DNA of 64,000 bases, taken from assembly GCA_900544965.1 (NCBI GenBank), contig UQXE01000001.1, positions 28,026 through 92,025 on the forward strand, given 5' to 3'. The DNA is from an uncultured Eubacteriales bacterium (GTDB taxonomy: Bacteria > Bacillota > Clostridia > Christensenellales > CAG-138). Shown here one piece after another: positions 8,987 to 17,735 of this stretch (its first letter is position 1; each line of letters begins with the position of its first letter). Under the pieces are notes generated by a model. The model had not been told where the DNA came from and made no database searches. It saw only the letters and a program-made list of their open reading frames with translations. The position numbers were made by a program, and so were the translations under genes.

Positions 8987-9862
8987 TTAAGCGTCATAAT
9001 CGTCATATTCATCGTCAAAATCCATTTCTCTCTTTTTACGCCTCAAAAAGCCGAATATAGGGCGCTTCTCCCTGGCGTGTTCATCTTCATCAGCTTCTTC
9101 GTCATCATAGCGTATGAATTCTTCGTCGTTTGGGATATGTCTGGCCTTAGGCATATCTGTCCGAACATGCGCTTCATTGTCGACCGCGTCAGCGGTTCCG
9201 TCGCCATCCTTACTCTGTGCATTGGAAGCATCCGAAGCCGCCTTTTCGTACAGATGTTTAACCCCAAGCTCCGCACGGTTTTCCTCAATGGAATTGCGGT
9301 AACCATCTAAAAATCGTTCTACATCGGCCAATATCCCATCCGCATATACCTTTGCATTAATAAAAACGGTTTCAGCGCTGTGTTCAGCCTTTAGTTTTAA
9401 CAGGTCGGCGCGGCGCTGAGCCTCGGTTATTATGGAGTGTTCGCTTACCTTCTGCTCATATTCCTTTTGCGCCGCCATACGCATCTCATTCGAACTCTTC
9501 TGCGCATCCTCGACAAGCTGTTTTGACTGTTTTCTGGCGCTCGTTATCATCTCATGCGCTCTGCTCTGCGCCTCTTCCAGCATCGCGTCCGCCCTTTCCT
9601 GAGCGGATGCTATAATATCCTCGGACTGCTGGCGCGCTCCATCTATTATTCTATCTGACTCAAGCAATATATTGTTGGCATGGCGGACATCGTCGGGTAT
9701 CAACACTTTGATATCGCCAAGCAGGTCCTCAAATAAACTCATGTCGACAACACGCTTATCGTTGTTGCCTATACCCTTAGGCCGCGGACTCCCCTCAAGA
9801 ATGTCCTCCAACCTTTCTATTACATCGTAGATGCGCACACCATTATTATTGCCTTCTGCCAT
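8987..9862 (-). CDS. Long coiled-coil protein, DivIVA / ATP-synthase b-subunit-like
   Basis: A 291-residue soluble protein. Residues about 60-205 are a long alanine-, glutamate- and lysine-rich coiled coil with many short repeats (AQERADAMLEEAQSRAHEM and similar). The ends are charged and low in complexity (acidic EFIRYDDEEADEDEHAREK, basic RRKKR). It resembles Clostridia proteins usually labelled ATPase or DivIVA-like, but there is no nucleotide-binding motif, so those labels reflect composition only. Its start overlaps the end of coaD by 17 bases, so it is probably made from the same transcript. A structural or cell-division role is a guess. Confidence 0.75.
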   Translation of the reverse strand: MAEGNNNGVRIYDVIERLEDILEGSPRPKGIGNNDKRVVDMSLFEDLLGDIKVLIPDDVRHANNILLESDRIIDGARQQSEDIIASAQERADAMLEEAQSRAHEMITSARKQSKQLVEDAQKSSNEMRMAAQKEYEQKVSEHSIITEAQRRADLLKLKAEHSAETVFINAKVYADGILADVERFLDGYRNSIEENRAELGVKHLYEKAASDASNAQSKDGDGTADAVDNEAHVRTDMPKARHIPNDEEFIRYDDEEADEDEHAREKRPIFGFLRRKKREMDFDDEYDDYDA

Positions 9863-10346
9863 CTTTACACAACCTTCCCATTATCATATTGAGGTTTATA
9901 TCAGGAACCAGCCCTTCAGCGCTGCCCCCAAACGAACATATTTCCTTTACTACTGAGGAACTGATGCATGAAATTGCGGGGTCAGAACCAATGTATATCG
10001 TATTTATTTCTGGGTTGAGCAGTTTGTTTACAGCTTCAATGCCAGACTCATAGTCATAGTCCAAAGCTGAACGCAAACCGCGGATTATATAGGACGAATT
10101 GAGCGCTTTTGCGCAATCGACAGTCATGCCGCTGAAGGCTATTGTCCTAGCGTTCTTTATATCCTCGGCTTGCAACGCCCTTTCTATCATCTCAACCCGT
10201 TCATGGGCCGAAAAAGCGGGGATTTTAGCTACATTCTCAAGCACCGCCACATACAGCGTGTCAAACAGCCTGCACGAACGCTTGATTACGTCAAGATGGC
10301 CGATGGTGAAAGGATCAAAGCTGCCTGGAAATATTCCTGATACCAT
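9846..10346 (-). CDS. coaD: Phosphopantetheine adenylyltransferase
   Basis: The 166-residue enzyme catalyses the fourth step of coenzyme A synthesis, joining 4'-phosphopantetheine and ATP. GIFPGSFDPFTIGHLDVI carries the TxGH nucleotidylyltransferase motif (residues 14-17). YIIRGLRSALDYDYE and SSSVVKEICSFGG are also standard. The ATG at 10346 begins one base after the rsmD stop and has GGGGTTG upstream. rsmD-coaD is a widespread pair. Confidence 0.96.
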   Translation of the reverse strand: MVSGIFPGSFDPFTIGHLDVIKRSCRLFDTLYVAVLENVAKIPAFSAHERVEMIERALQAEDIKNARTIAFSGMTVDCAKALNSSYIIRGLRSALDYDYESGIEAVNKLLNPEINTIYIGSDPAISCISSSVVKEICSFGGSAEGLVPDINLNMIMGRLCKDGRRQ

Positions 10347-10347
10347 A

Positions 10348-10899
10348 TCAGCAACCCCTTTCAAAAATTGATACCGCTACGCTTCCATATATCCGCGTTG
10401 GCCGCTTTACGGAACAATCTGGCGCTACTATATCGTACTTTGGCGAATGCTCGGCCACTACTATTCCGGTATCGGTTAGAATTCCGCTTTGAAATATCAG
10501 GTCCGCCGCCGCCTGTGCCAAGCCGGACAGGTATGGAGGATCGATAAACACTATATCTACCCTTTGCTTAGCCGCAGCTAATACGTCTATCGTGCCGCGA
10601 AAATCCAGTCCATATACCCTTGCCCTTTCTTCAAATCCGAGCGTTTTAATGTTGCCTTGAATTATATCGGTACAGACCCTCGACCTATCGTTGAAAATGG
10701 CATACCTTGCTCCCCTTGAGAGCGCCTCAAGGCCCATTGCTCCCGATCCGGCAAACAGGTCCAGCACGGTGCTGCCAGCAACCTGAAACTGTATAATTCC
10801 AAACACCGATTCCCTTACTCTGTCCAGCGTCGGCCGCGTATCCATCCCCTTTGGCGAGTCTATACGCCTGCCGCGTGCAATTCCAGAAATTATACGCAA
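10348..10899 (-). CDS. rsmD: 16S rRNA (guanine-N2)-methyltransferase RsmD
   Basis: The 183-residue SAM-dependent enzyme methylates G966 (E. coli numbering) of 16S rRNA. The start MRIISGIARGRRIDSPKG is typical. The SAM-binding motif is DLFAGSGAMGLEALSRGA and the catalytic D/NPPY motif appears as FIDPPY. It is followed directly by coaD with coupled stop and start codons, and lies 33 bases after the cyclo-ligase gene. Confidence 0.94.
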   Translation of the reverse strand: MRIISGIARGRRIDSPKGMDTRPTLDRVRESVFGIIQFQVAGSTVLDLFAGSGAMGLEALSRGARYAIFNDRSRVCTDIIQGNIKTLGFEERARVYGLDFRGTIDVLAAAKQRVDIVFIDPPYLSGLAQAAADLIFQSGILTDTGIVVAEHSPKYDIVAPDCSVKRPTRIYGSVAVSIFERGC

Positions 10900-10932
10900 A
10901 TTCTCCTCCAGCAGTTGTCGTTAACAATCACT

Positions 10933-11505
10933 TTAACCTTTAAAGACGCATCCGGTCGCGCTTACCACGCAGTCCACCCTAGCATCATGGGGTTCCCAGG
11001 GGACCTCGCCGCAAACCTGTATATTAAAGCATAGCCCAGCTGCGTATGCCCTTGTGTCCGAAAGGACACGATCATAATATCCTCCACCCTGACCAAGCCT
11101 GCGGCAGTCCAGACCATAGGCTACCCCTGGAACTATCATAAAGTCGATGTCGTGAGCTCTTATAAGCTTGGACCTTCCTGTATCCGGTTCCAATATGCCG
11201 TACATTCCCCGAACAAAGGCGTCCTCATCATCCGGAATATAAAACTTAAGCTCTCCTCCGCCTGCACATAATGGAAACGCCACTCGCTTTTTAAAATCCC
11301 AAGCCAGCTTAACCGCATATGAAGGATCGCACTCAGTTGGCATTGCCATATATGCCAAGATCAATGATGAATCAAGAAATTCAGGCAGACCCGCAAGCCT
11401 TTCGCACGCTGACCTGGATTGGGCTTTACGCTCGTTTTCGGGCATATCCTTAAGAAGTTTGCGTATTCTGCTCCTCAGGGCAGCTTTCTTGTCGCGGGCC
11501 TGCAT
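10933..11505 (-). CDS. 5-formyltetrahydrofolate cyclo-ligase
   Basis: This 190-residue enzyme converts 5-formyl-THF to 5,10-methenyl-THF using ATP, rescuing a dead-end folate. The basic N-terminus (KKAALRSRIRKLLK) and the glycine-rich signature DCRRLGQGGGYYDRVL are diagnostic. It sits ten bases after the amidohydrolase gene. Together with folC and two folD genes in the window it adds to a heavy one-carbon content. Confidence 0.93.
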   Translation of the reverse strand: MQARDKKAALRSRIRKLLKDMPENERKAQSRSACERLAGLPEFLDSSLILAYMAMPTECDPSYAVKLAWDFKKRVAFPLCAGGGELKFYIPDDEDAFVRGMYGILEPDTGRSKLIRAHDIDFMIVPGVAYGLDCRRLGQGGGYYDRVLSDTRAYAAGLCFNIQVCGEVPWEPHDARVDCVVSATGCVFKG

Positions 11506-11515
11506 TGCCTCTCCT

Positions 11516-12679
11516 CTATAGCTCGCTGTGCGCTACTACGCCGCTAACCATGCACATTACGCATCTTGAGCGCACATCCAGCGGATGGCCTGAAAATACC
11601 GCAATGTCCGCGTCTTTGCCAGGCTCCAGGCTTCCTACCCTGTCGTCTATGCCCGCAATGCGCGCAGCGTTGATGGTTATGGACCTAAGCGCGGCGTCCT
11701 CGGGCATTCCCTCTTTTACGGATATTGATGCGCATACGGGAAGGTACTGCTGGGGTATCACCGGATGATCCGTCATCATGGCAAATTCTATTCCCGCATC
11801 GTACAGCGCCTTTGGCGCCTTAAAGCTCAGGTTTCTAAGCTCTATCTTGCTGCGGTTGGTAAGCAGCGGCCCGATTATGACGCCGCCGCAATTTCCCTCA
11901 GTCGCCTGTTTGAGCAAATCCGCGATCATATAGCCCTCGGTGCAGTGGTCAAGCGTGAAGCGCACGTCGAATTCATTGCATATACGTATTGCCGTAAGGA
12001 TATCGTCGGCCCTGTGCGCATGTATCTTTAACGGCATTTCTTTACGTATCACCGGAAGCATCGCTTCCTTTCCCAAATCCCTTTCAGGCTTCTTATCCGG
12101 GTCGCTTTCAGCCTTTTTAAGTTTTTCATCGTATTCCTTTGCCTGCGTAAGCGCCTTGCGCAATATGGACGCTATCGCCATTCTGGTACCCGGCGTTCCC
12201 TTACTGCCGTAAACCCGTTTCGGGTTCTCGCCAAACGCGGCCTTCATGGCCACCGGCTGCTTGATTATCATGTCCTCAACGCTTTTGCCATAAAGCTTGA
12301 GCGCCACAAAGGTTCCTCCAACCACGTTCGCGCTGCCTGGACCTGTAACGGCGGTTGTAACGCCTGCGGCGACGGCTTCGCGAAAACACGGATCAAATGG
12401 GTTGACGCCGTCTATCGCTCGTAATTCAGGAGTGGTAGGATTTGAGCATTCGTTGCCGTCCGCTCCCTCCGCTCCCATACCGTCTTCAAACATTCCTATA
12501 TGGGAGTGCGCGTCTATAACGCCCGGCATTATGAACTTGCCGCTCAGGTCAATCAAATCGGCTCCATCGAAGTCGACCGACTCGCCTACAGCCACGATTT
12601 TGCCTTCATCAACAGCTACATCGCCCGTGAAAGCGGGCCTAGTCATCGTAAGAACCGTTGCATTTTTTAATACCAGCAT
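11516..12679 (-). CDS. Metal-dependent amidohydrolase (imidazolonepropionase-like)
   Basis: The 387-residue TIM-barrel hydrolase has the HxH metal pair in PGVIDAHSHIGMFEDG (His58, His60), further metal ligands in LKIHAHRADD and TLDHCTEGY, and the catalytic aspartate in MMTDHPVIP. The tail SLEPGKDADIAVFSGHPL is the usual amidohydrolase ending. The substrate cannot be told; relatives act on cyclic amides or remain uncharacterised. It is the first gene of a minus-strand run leading to coaD. Confidence 0.88.
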   Translation of the reverse strand: MLVLKNATVLTMTRPAFTGDVAVDEGKIVAVGESVDFDGADLIDLSGKFIMPGVIDAHSHIGMFEDGMGAEGADGNECSNPTTPELRAIDGVNPFDPCFREAVAAGVTTAVTGPGSANVVGGTFVALKLYGKSVEDMIIKQPVAMKAAFGENPKRVYGSKGTPGTRMAIASILRKALTQAKEYDEKLKKAESDPDKKPERDLGKEAMLPVIRKEMPLKIHAHRADDILTAIRICNEFDVRFTLDHCTEGYMIADLLKQATEGNCGGVIIGPLLTNRSKIELRNLSFKAPKALYDAGIEFAMMTDHPVIPQQYLPVCASISVKEGMPEDAALRSITINAARIAGIDDRVGSLEPGKDADIAVFSGHPLDVRSRCVMCMVSGVVAHSEL

Positions 12680-12821
12680 TTTCCTTCCTCCGTAAAACGT
12701 TCATTATATAACAATATAATAGCATATATGCCTACTTAACTTCAACACACATATGGATTTCACATACTTTTAAATACTGTTCTGTCAGCAGCTTTTACTA
12801 TTAGTCGAATTGAATAACTGT

Positions 12822-12849
12822 TTGATTTTTATTGGCTTTGCTATATAAT
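12822..12849 (+). promoter_or_regulatory. Probable promoter of folC-folD
   Basis: TTGATT (12822-12827), a 16-base spacer and a consensus TATAAT (12844-12849) stand about 30 bases before folC. Confidence 0.7.
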
Positions 12850-12880
12850 GATGGAGTTCAAAAACCTATAGGAGTAAATG

Positions 12881-14152
12881 ATGAATTACGAGCAAGCTTT
12901 GGAATATATTCATGGTATCAACGCGCACGGAAGCAAGCTTGGGCTAAGCAGGACCAGAGAACTTCTGAACCGTATGGGTAATCCTCAGGATTCGCTCAGG
13001 TTTGTCCATATCGCCGGAACGAACGGCAAGGGTTCCACAGCCGCAATGATATCGCACGTGATGGTCGCGGCGGGGTATGTAACCGGTCTTTATATCTCCC
13101 CATTTATCAACAGGTTCAACGAGAGGATCCAGCTTAATAATGTTCCTATAGCGGACGATGAGCTGGCTGAGCTTACCGAGTATGTCAAAGGCATATCGGA
13201 CAGTATGGACGATCCCCCAACCGAATTTGAAACCATCACCGCCATTGCTATGGAATACTACAGACGCAAAGGCTGTCAGATAGTAGTGCTGGAGGTAGGG
13301 CTTGGCGGCGAACTGGATTCAACCAATGTCATAAAAACCCCTGAGGTTGCGGTAATAACGGCTATAAGCTTTGACCATACCCGCGTCCTTGGAAACACCT
13401 TAGCTGAGATAGCCTCGGCAAAGGCCGGAATAATCAAGGAGGGCGGAGACGTAGTTATTTACGGGCAGGAACCCGACGCTGAATCGGTATTTAATCAGGT
13501 ATGCCAAAAAAGGCACGCAAGGATGTATAAAACCGATTTTTCTAAGTTAAAAACACTTGAAGCTGCTCTTGACGGCCAGGAGTTTTGCTTTGGGCGCTTC
13601 CACAGGCTTTTTCTGCCTCTGATCGGATCATACCAGCCCAAAAATGCCGCGGTTGCCATCACTGCGCTGGAGGTGCTTAAAAATAAAGGGTTCGCGATTA
13701 CTGACGACTCCATTGTAACGGGTTTATCCAATACCCGCTGGCCTGGCAGGTTTGAGGTGCTGTCAAAATCCCCCGTGTTTATTGTTGACGGCGGCCATAA
13801 TCCTCACGGAGTACGTGGAACCACTGACAGCATAAGGCGTTATTTTCCAGATAAAAAGGTGGTTTTCGTGCTCGGCGTAATGGCTGATAAGGATATTTCG
13901 GACATGCTTTACAATATAGCTCCCCTTGCAAGCAAAATCTTTACAGTGGCGCCCGATAATCCCAGATCTATGCCGGCCGGAGAGCTTGCCTCCCTTGTGA
14001 AAAACGCCGGTATCGAATCGCACGCATGCGGCAGCGTGAAGGACGGCGTAGCGATGGCGATAGCATCGGCTGGCAAAGAAGGGATTGTATGCGCTATAGG
14101 CTCCCTGTATATGGCGGGCGAAGTCCGCAGCTGTTTTAACTCAATTAAATAA
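12881..14152 (+). CDS. folC: Folylpolyglutamate synthase / dihydrofolate synthase
   Basis: A 423-residue Mur-ligase-family enzyme that adds glutamate to folates (and to dihydropteroate), retaining them in the cell. The ATP loop is GTNGKGS at residues 46-52. LEVGLGGELDSTN, SFDHTRVLGNTLAEIA and VDGGHNPHG are further family motifs. Two ATGs adjoin (12878 and 12881); the second is chosen because GGAG is six bases away. The folD-like gene follows within 17 bases, so the two probably form an operon. Confidence 0.95.
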   Translation: MNYEQALEYIHGINAHGSKLGLSRTRELLNRMGNPQDSLRFVHIAGTNGKGSTAAMISHVMVAAGYVTGLYISPFINRFNERIQLNNVPIADDELAELTEYVKGISDSMDDPPTEFETITAIAMEYYRRKGCQIVVLEVGLGGELDSTNVIKTPEVAVITAISFDHTRVLGNTLAEIASAKAGIIKEGGDVVIYGQEPDAESVFNQVCQKRHARMYKTDFSKLKTLEAALDGQEFCFGRFHRLFLPLIGSYQPKNAAVAITALEVLKNKGFAITDDSIVTGLSNTRWPGRFEVLSKSPVFIVDGGHNPHGVRGTTDSIRRYFPDKKVVFVLGVMADKDISDMLYNIAPLASKIFTVAPDNPRSMPAGELASLVKNAGIESHACGSVKDGVAMAIASAGKEGIVCAIGSLYMAGEVRSCFNSIK

Positions 14153-14168
14153 ACTATTGGAGGCTGCT

Positions 14169-15026
14169 ATGACAAGAATACTTAAAGGATCCACCGTATC
14201 AAAATTGATTATGGAAAAAACGCGCAAAGATATAGAGGTTTTGCATGCTATAGGCGTTATGCCGGTATTGTGCATAATACGTGTTGGCGATAACCCTGAC
14301 GATGTTTCCTATGAAAACGGAGCTGTTAAAAAGGCTATTTCGCTCGGCATAGGCGTACAAAAAAAAGTGCTTGATAAAAACGCCAGCCAGGAGGAGATAA
14401 TCAGGGTTATAGAGACTGCAAACCGCGATGATTCTATACACGGCATTATGGTATTCAGGCCTCTTCCAAATCACATTGACGACGCCGCGGTCAGAAATGC
14501 GCTCGACCCCCGTAAGGATGTCGACGGAATTTCGGATAAATCTCTCGCAGGCGTATTTACGGGTTCGAACGTTGGATATCCGCCGTGTACAGCCCAGGCA
14601 TGTATCGAAATCCTTGATAATACCGGAATAGAAGTCTCTGGCAAGCGCGCAGTCGTCGCCGGCAGAAGCCTTGTTGTTGGAAAACCCGCGGCGATGATGC
14701 TCTTAAAGCGCAACGCAACCGTAACAATATGTCATACTAAAACGGACGACATGCCCTCGGTATGCAGGGAAGCGGACATACTTATTGTAGCCGTGGGCAA
14801 GGCCGGCGTAATCGGACGTGATTACATAAATAAGGGTCAAACTGTCATAGATGTCGGAATAAACTCAGCTCCCGACGGAACGCTTTGCGGGGATGTGCGC
14901 TATGATGAAGCGCTCGGCATAGCGGGAGCAATAACGCCCGTTCCTGGAGGAGTTGGAGCAGTTACAACGGCTGTGTTAATGAAGCATGTCGTTGATGCTG
15001 CGCTGCGAATGTCAAAAAGGAATTAG
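14169..15026 (+). CDS. FolD-family protein lacking the cyclohydrolase lysine
   Basis: A 285-residue member of the methylenetetrahydrofolate dehydrogenase/cyclohydrolase family. The NAD(P)-binding half is well kept (VVAGRSLVVGKPAAMML, TICHTKT, DVGINS, TPVPGGVGAVTTA). In the folate site, however, the usual Y-x-x-x-K pair (human Tyr52/Lys56) reads Tyr48 and Ala52 (SYENGAVKKA). The usual VQLPLP reads VFRPLP, so the glutamine (human Gln100) is Phe96. The aspartate of KDVDG is kept at 119. Family knowledge says the lysine is needed for cyclohydrolase activity, so this copy may be a dehydrogenase only or bind something else. The start at 14169 has GGAGG upstream. Confidence 0.85.
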   Translation: MTRILKGSTVSKLIMEKTRKDIEVLHAIGVMPVLCIIRVGDNPDDVSYENGAVKKAISLGIGVQKKVLDKNASQEEIIRVIETANRDDSIHGIMVFRPLPNHIDDAAVRNALDPRKDVDGISDKSLAGVFTGSNVGYPPCTAQACIEILDNTGIEVSGKRAVVAGRSLVVGKPAAMMLLKRNATVTICHTKTDDMPSVCREADILIVAVGKAGVIGRDYINKGQTVIDVGINSAPDGTLCGDVRYDEALGIAGAITPVPGGVGAVTTAVLMKHVVDAALRMSKRN

Positions 15027-15306
15027 CGTGCTTATCGAAACCCAATAACCTGATTTATATTAGGGTTTATAATAAGGGCCGCCTGCAAGCGGATAGTATA
15101 GACTTGTAGGGCCTGTTTGAGGCCATGCTTTAAGGCGAATTCATTTAATTTTGCACCTTGACCCGCCTCCCTTCAAAAAACGATGGCGAATCTTTCACGG
15201 ATTGCTGCTATCGGCTTTTCTATTGCGTTTGCCCAACTCGGGAGATTAACTGTATTTTTCATTTCCACAGGCATTGCCCGCAGCTGTTTCAAGGGAACGC
15301 AGAACT

Positions 15307-15346
15307 AAAGCAGCGTCATTTGTACGGCGCTGCTTTATAATTTTTT
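15307..15346. terminator. Terminator between convergent folD-like gene and recN
   Basis: AAAGCAGCG (15307-15315) pairs perfectly with CGCTGCTTT (15328-15336), followed by TATAATTTTTT; it could act in both directions. The rest of the 335-base gap (15027-15306) holds only a small GGCCT/AGGCC hairpin near 15107 and no credible gene. Confidence 0.85.
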
Positions 15347-15361
15347 AGCGAACTAAAGACG

Positions 15362-17062
15362 TTATCCACCGCTTCTTATACAGCGCTTTTTTTCACCGCA
15401 CATATATAGCATTTCTTCAGCGTGCCGCAAGGCGGATTCCGACTCAGAACTAATGCCCAGAATACGCGCTATCTCATGCTTGCGCTCATCCATCGTTAAA
15501 GAACGCACGCTTGTCCTGGCGCCATCCTCTCCGTCACTCTTCTCCACAACAATATGAGCGTCGGCATACGCCGCAATCTGGGGAGAATGGGTGACGCAAA
15601 GCACCTGATGGACTGCGGCTGTATGCACAAGCTTCTCTCCCACCATGCCGGATATTCTCCCGCTTATTCCGACATCAATTTCGTCGAAAATCAGGGTGGG
15701 GATATTATCGGAGCCGGCTATAATCGTTTTTAAGGCCAGCATTATTCGGGACATTTCGCCCCCGGACGCAACCTTTGCAAGCGGTTTAAGCGGTTCCATG
15801 CTGTTTGATGTAAGAAGGAACTCTACCTTGTCCGTGCCGTCGGGACTAAACTCCGCCTTTGTTTCAAAACTGGTCGAAAACCGCGCATTTTTAAGTCCCA
15901 GGTCAGCCAGATGCCCTTCAACCTCCCCGCTCAGCTTCTCGGCTGCTGAGTGCCTGAGTCTGCTTAGCTCGCCCGCTGCCTCGTTATAGTCGTTCTCACA
16001 CCGTTTAAGCTCGTTTAGTATGCTTTCCCTGGCCTCGTCCGCGCAGGTGAGCCGCTCCAATTCCTCCTGATCCCTGTTGCGGAACTCCAGTATGTCCCTT
16101 ATTCCGCCCCCGTACTTTCGCTTTAATCCAGCTATGAGGTACAGTCTTGATCCTATTTCATCAAGGCGCTTTGGGTCATATTCAAATGAGGACTGCATAT
16201 CCCTGACGCTGTATCCAACATCCTCAAGCGCATAATACGCGTCGTTCAGCCTGTCAGCCGCCTCTTTATACAGCGGTGATATTGCGGATATACCAACCAG
16301 CGCATCCGCAGCTGACCGCGCCTTTGACAATATCGAAGCCTCGTCTCCGCTCAGCAGTTCATGGCACACGGATAGCGCGCCCATGATCCGCTCCGCGTTT
16401 GCAAGAACGGACTGTTCCTCCTGCAGCGCTTCCTCTTCCCCTTCCTTGAGGTCGGCCGAATTGATTTCATTTATTCTAAAGTTTAATGCGTCTATGCGCC
16501 TCATTCGCTCTGGTTCAGACAAAAATCCCGTTTCAAGCTCACCCTTTAGCCGCCGGTATTCGCCGTATAATTTCAAGAGCCTTTCCTTAAGCGCTGAAAC
16601 TCCGGCGCCTGCATAGGCGTCCAGATAGCGTATATGGGCGGACGGCGACAGAAGCGATTGATGCTCGTGCTGACCGTGTATATCTATCAAATATGACGTA
16701 ATATCCTTTAAAGCGGAAATGGTCACAGGAATGCCGTTAAGCCTACATACGCTTTTGCCAGACACGTATATTTCGCGGGAAATTATCAGCTCGTCGTCAA
16801 AATACTCTATTTCAAGTCCGTTTAGAAATTCGCAGGCCTCGTTGCATCCGGATATGTCAAAAACAGCCTCCACCTTCGACTTTGACGAGCCGCTCCTAAT
16901 CAGTCCACGGCTCGCCCTCTCACCCAAGATGAGGCTGACAGAATCAATAATTATAGATTTGCCAGCTCCAGTTTCGCCCGTTATCACATTAAAGCCAGGT
17001 GAAAGATCAAGATCAAGCTTGTCTATAAGCGCAATATTCTCAATTAGTATGCGTTGGAGCAT
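15362..17062 (-). CDS. recN: DNA repair protein RecN
   Basis: A 566-residue SMC-like ATPase that acts early in double-strand-break repair. Walker A is GETGAGKS at residues 29-36. The central part is a coiled coil. The C-terminal half has the ABC-type signature ASGGEMSRIMLALK, Walker B in TLIFDEIDVGISG and the CVTHSPQIAAYAD switch. It is the last gene of the long operon that begins at nusB, 16 bases after argR, as in Bacillus. Confidence 0.96.
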   Translation of the reverse strand: MLQRILIENIALIDKLDLDLSPGFNVITGETGAGKSIIIDSVSLILGERASRGLIRSGSSKSKVEAVFDISGCNEACEFLNGLEIEYFDDELIISREIYVSGKSVCRLNGIPVTISALKDITSYLIDIHGQHEHQSLLSPSAHIRYLDAYAGAGVSALKERLLKLYGEYRRLKGELETGFLSEPERMRRIDALNFRINEINSADLKEGEEEALQEEQSVLANAERIMGALSVCHELLSGDEASILSKARSAADALVGISAISPLYKEAADRLNDAYYALEDVGYSVRDMQSSFEYDPKRLDEIGSRLYLIAGLKRKYGGGIRDILEFRNRDQEELERLTCADEARESILNELKRCENDYNEAAGELSRLRHSAAEKLSGEVEGHLADLGLKNARFSTSFETKAEFSPDGTDKVEFLLTSNSMEPLKPLAKVASGGEMSRIMLALKTIIAGSDNIPTLIFDEIDVGISGRISGMVGEKLVHTAAVHQVLCVTHSPQIAAYADAHIVVEKSDGEDGARTSVRSLTMDERKHEIARILGISSESESALRHAEEMLYMCGEKKRCIRSGG

Positions 17063-17078
17063 AGTTCCTCCGCGCCAT

Positions 17079-17528
17079 CTAACACATGAGCTCTTTAAAT
17101 CGTGAAAGCACCTCTTCTACAAGCCCATCGTCCTTGATGGCGACAAATACGGTGTTATCACCGGCAACCGTGCCGGCCACCTCATCCCACTCAAGGGAAT
17201 CTATGGCTTCCGCCGATGCCGCGGCTGTTCCGGTTATCGTCTTTACTATAATCAGATTGCCCGCCGATGTCAACGATGTTACAGAATGAGAAAATATCTT
17301 CATAAACCGGTCCTGCAGTCCCGTCTTAGTAACGTCCGAAGTAGCATATTTGTATCTGCCGTTATCCATCAGCACCTTTACAAGCCTGAGTTCCTTTATG
17401 TCGCGTGAAACAGTAGCCTGCGTTACATGTATTCCATGTTCGCGCAATAGCTTGGCCAGATCATATTGTGTTTCTACGCTATAGTTGGATATCAATTCGA
17501 TTATAAGTGCATGTCTTGCTGGCTTCAA
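17079..17528 (-). CDS. argR: Arginine repressor
   Basis: A 149-residue ArgR/AhrC protein. Residues 1-70 are the winged helix (ALIIELISNYSVETQYDLA, TQATVSRDIKELRLVK). The C-terminal part is the arginine-binding hexamerisation domain (GTVAGDNTVFVAIKDD). It represses arginine synthesis when arginine is present and can activate catabolism. The start codon is TTG, supported by GGGGG seven bases upstream and by the exact fit of the N-terminus; a rare start codon implies modest translation. A large palindrome lies just upstream. Confidence 0.95.
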   Translation of the reverse strand: MKPARHALIIELISNYSVETQYDLAKLLREHGIHVTQATVSRDIKELRLVKVLMDNGRYKYATSDVTKTGLQDRFMKIFSHSVTSLTSAGNLIIVKTITGTAAASAEAIDSLEWDEVAGTVAGDNTVFVAIKDDGLVEEVLSRFKELMC

Positions 17529-17562
17529 GTGAATACCCCCGATTCATTATATTATATTCTAT

Positions 17563-17595
17563 CATATTCGTCTTAATATAACCAAGACGAATATG
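17563..17595. promoter_or_regulatory. 12-bp perfect inverted repeat upstream of argR
   Basis: CATATTCGTCTT (17563-17574) and AAGACGAATATG (17584-17595) are exact complements separated by nine bases. On the argR strand the repeat lies just upstream of an A/T-rich stretch containing TATAAT, about 35 bases before the start. It has no T tract, so a terminator is less likely than an operator, possibly for ArgR itself, although it is longer than a normal ARG box. Confidence 0.55.
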
Positions 17596-17735
17596 CGGTC
17601 AACCTTAACTTAAATAAACATATCTATGCTAAAAATATGCCGCTAATGGACAACATCTATAGTTTTACATATTTTACCAGCAATTTCAAGCTAAAAATGA
17701 CTACAACCTTAATATTGTAGATACTTTATATGCAA

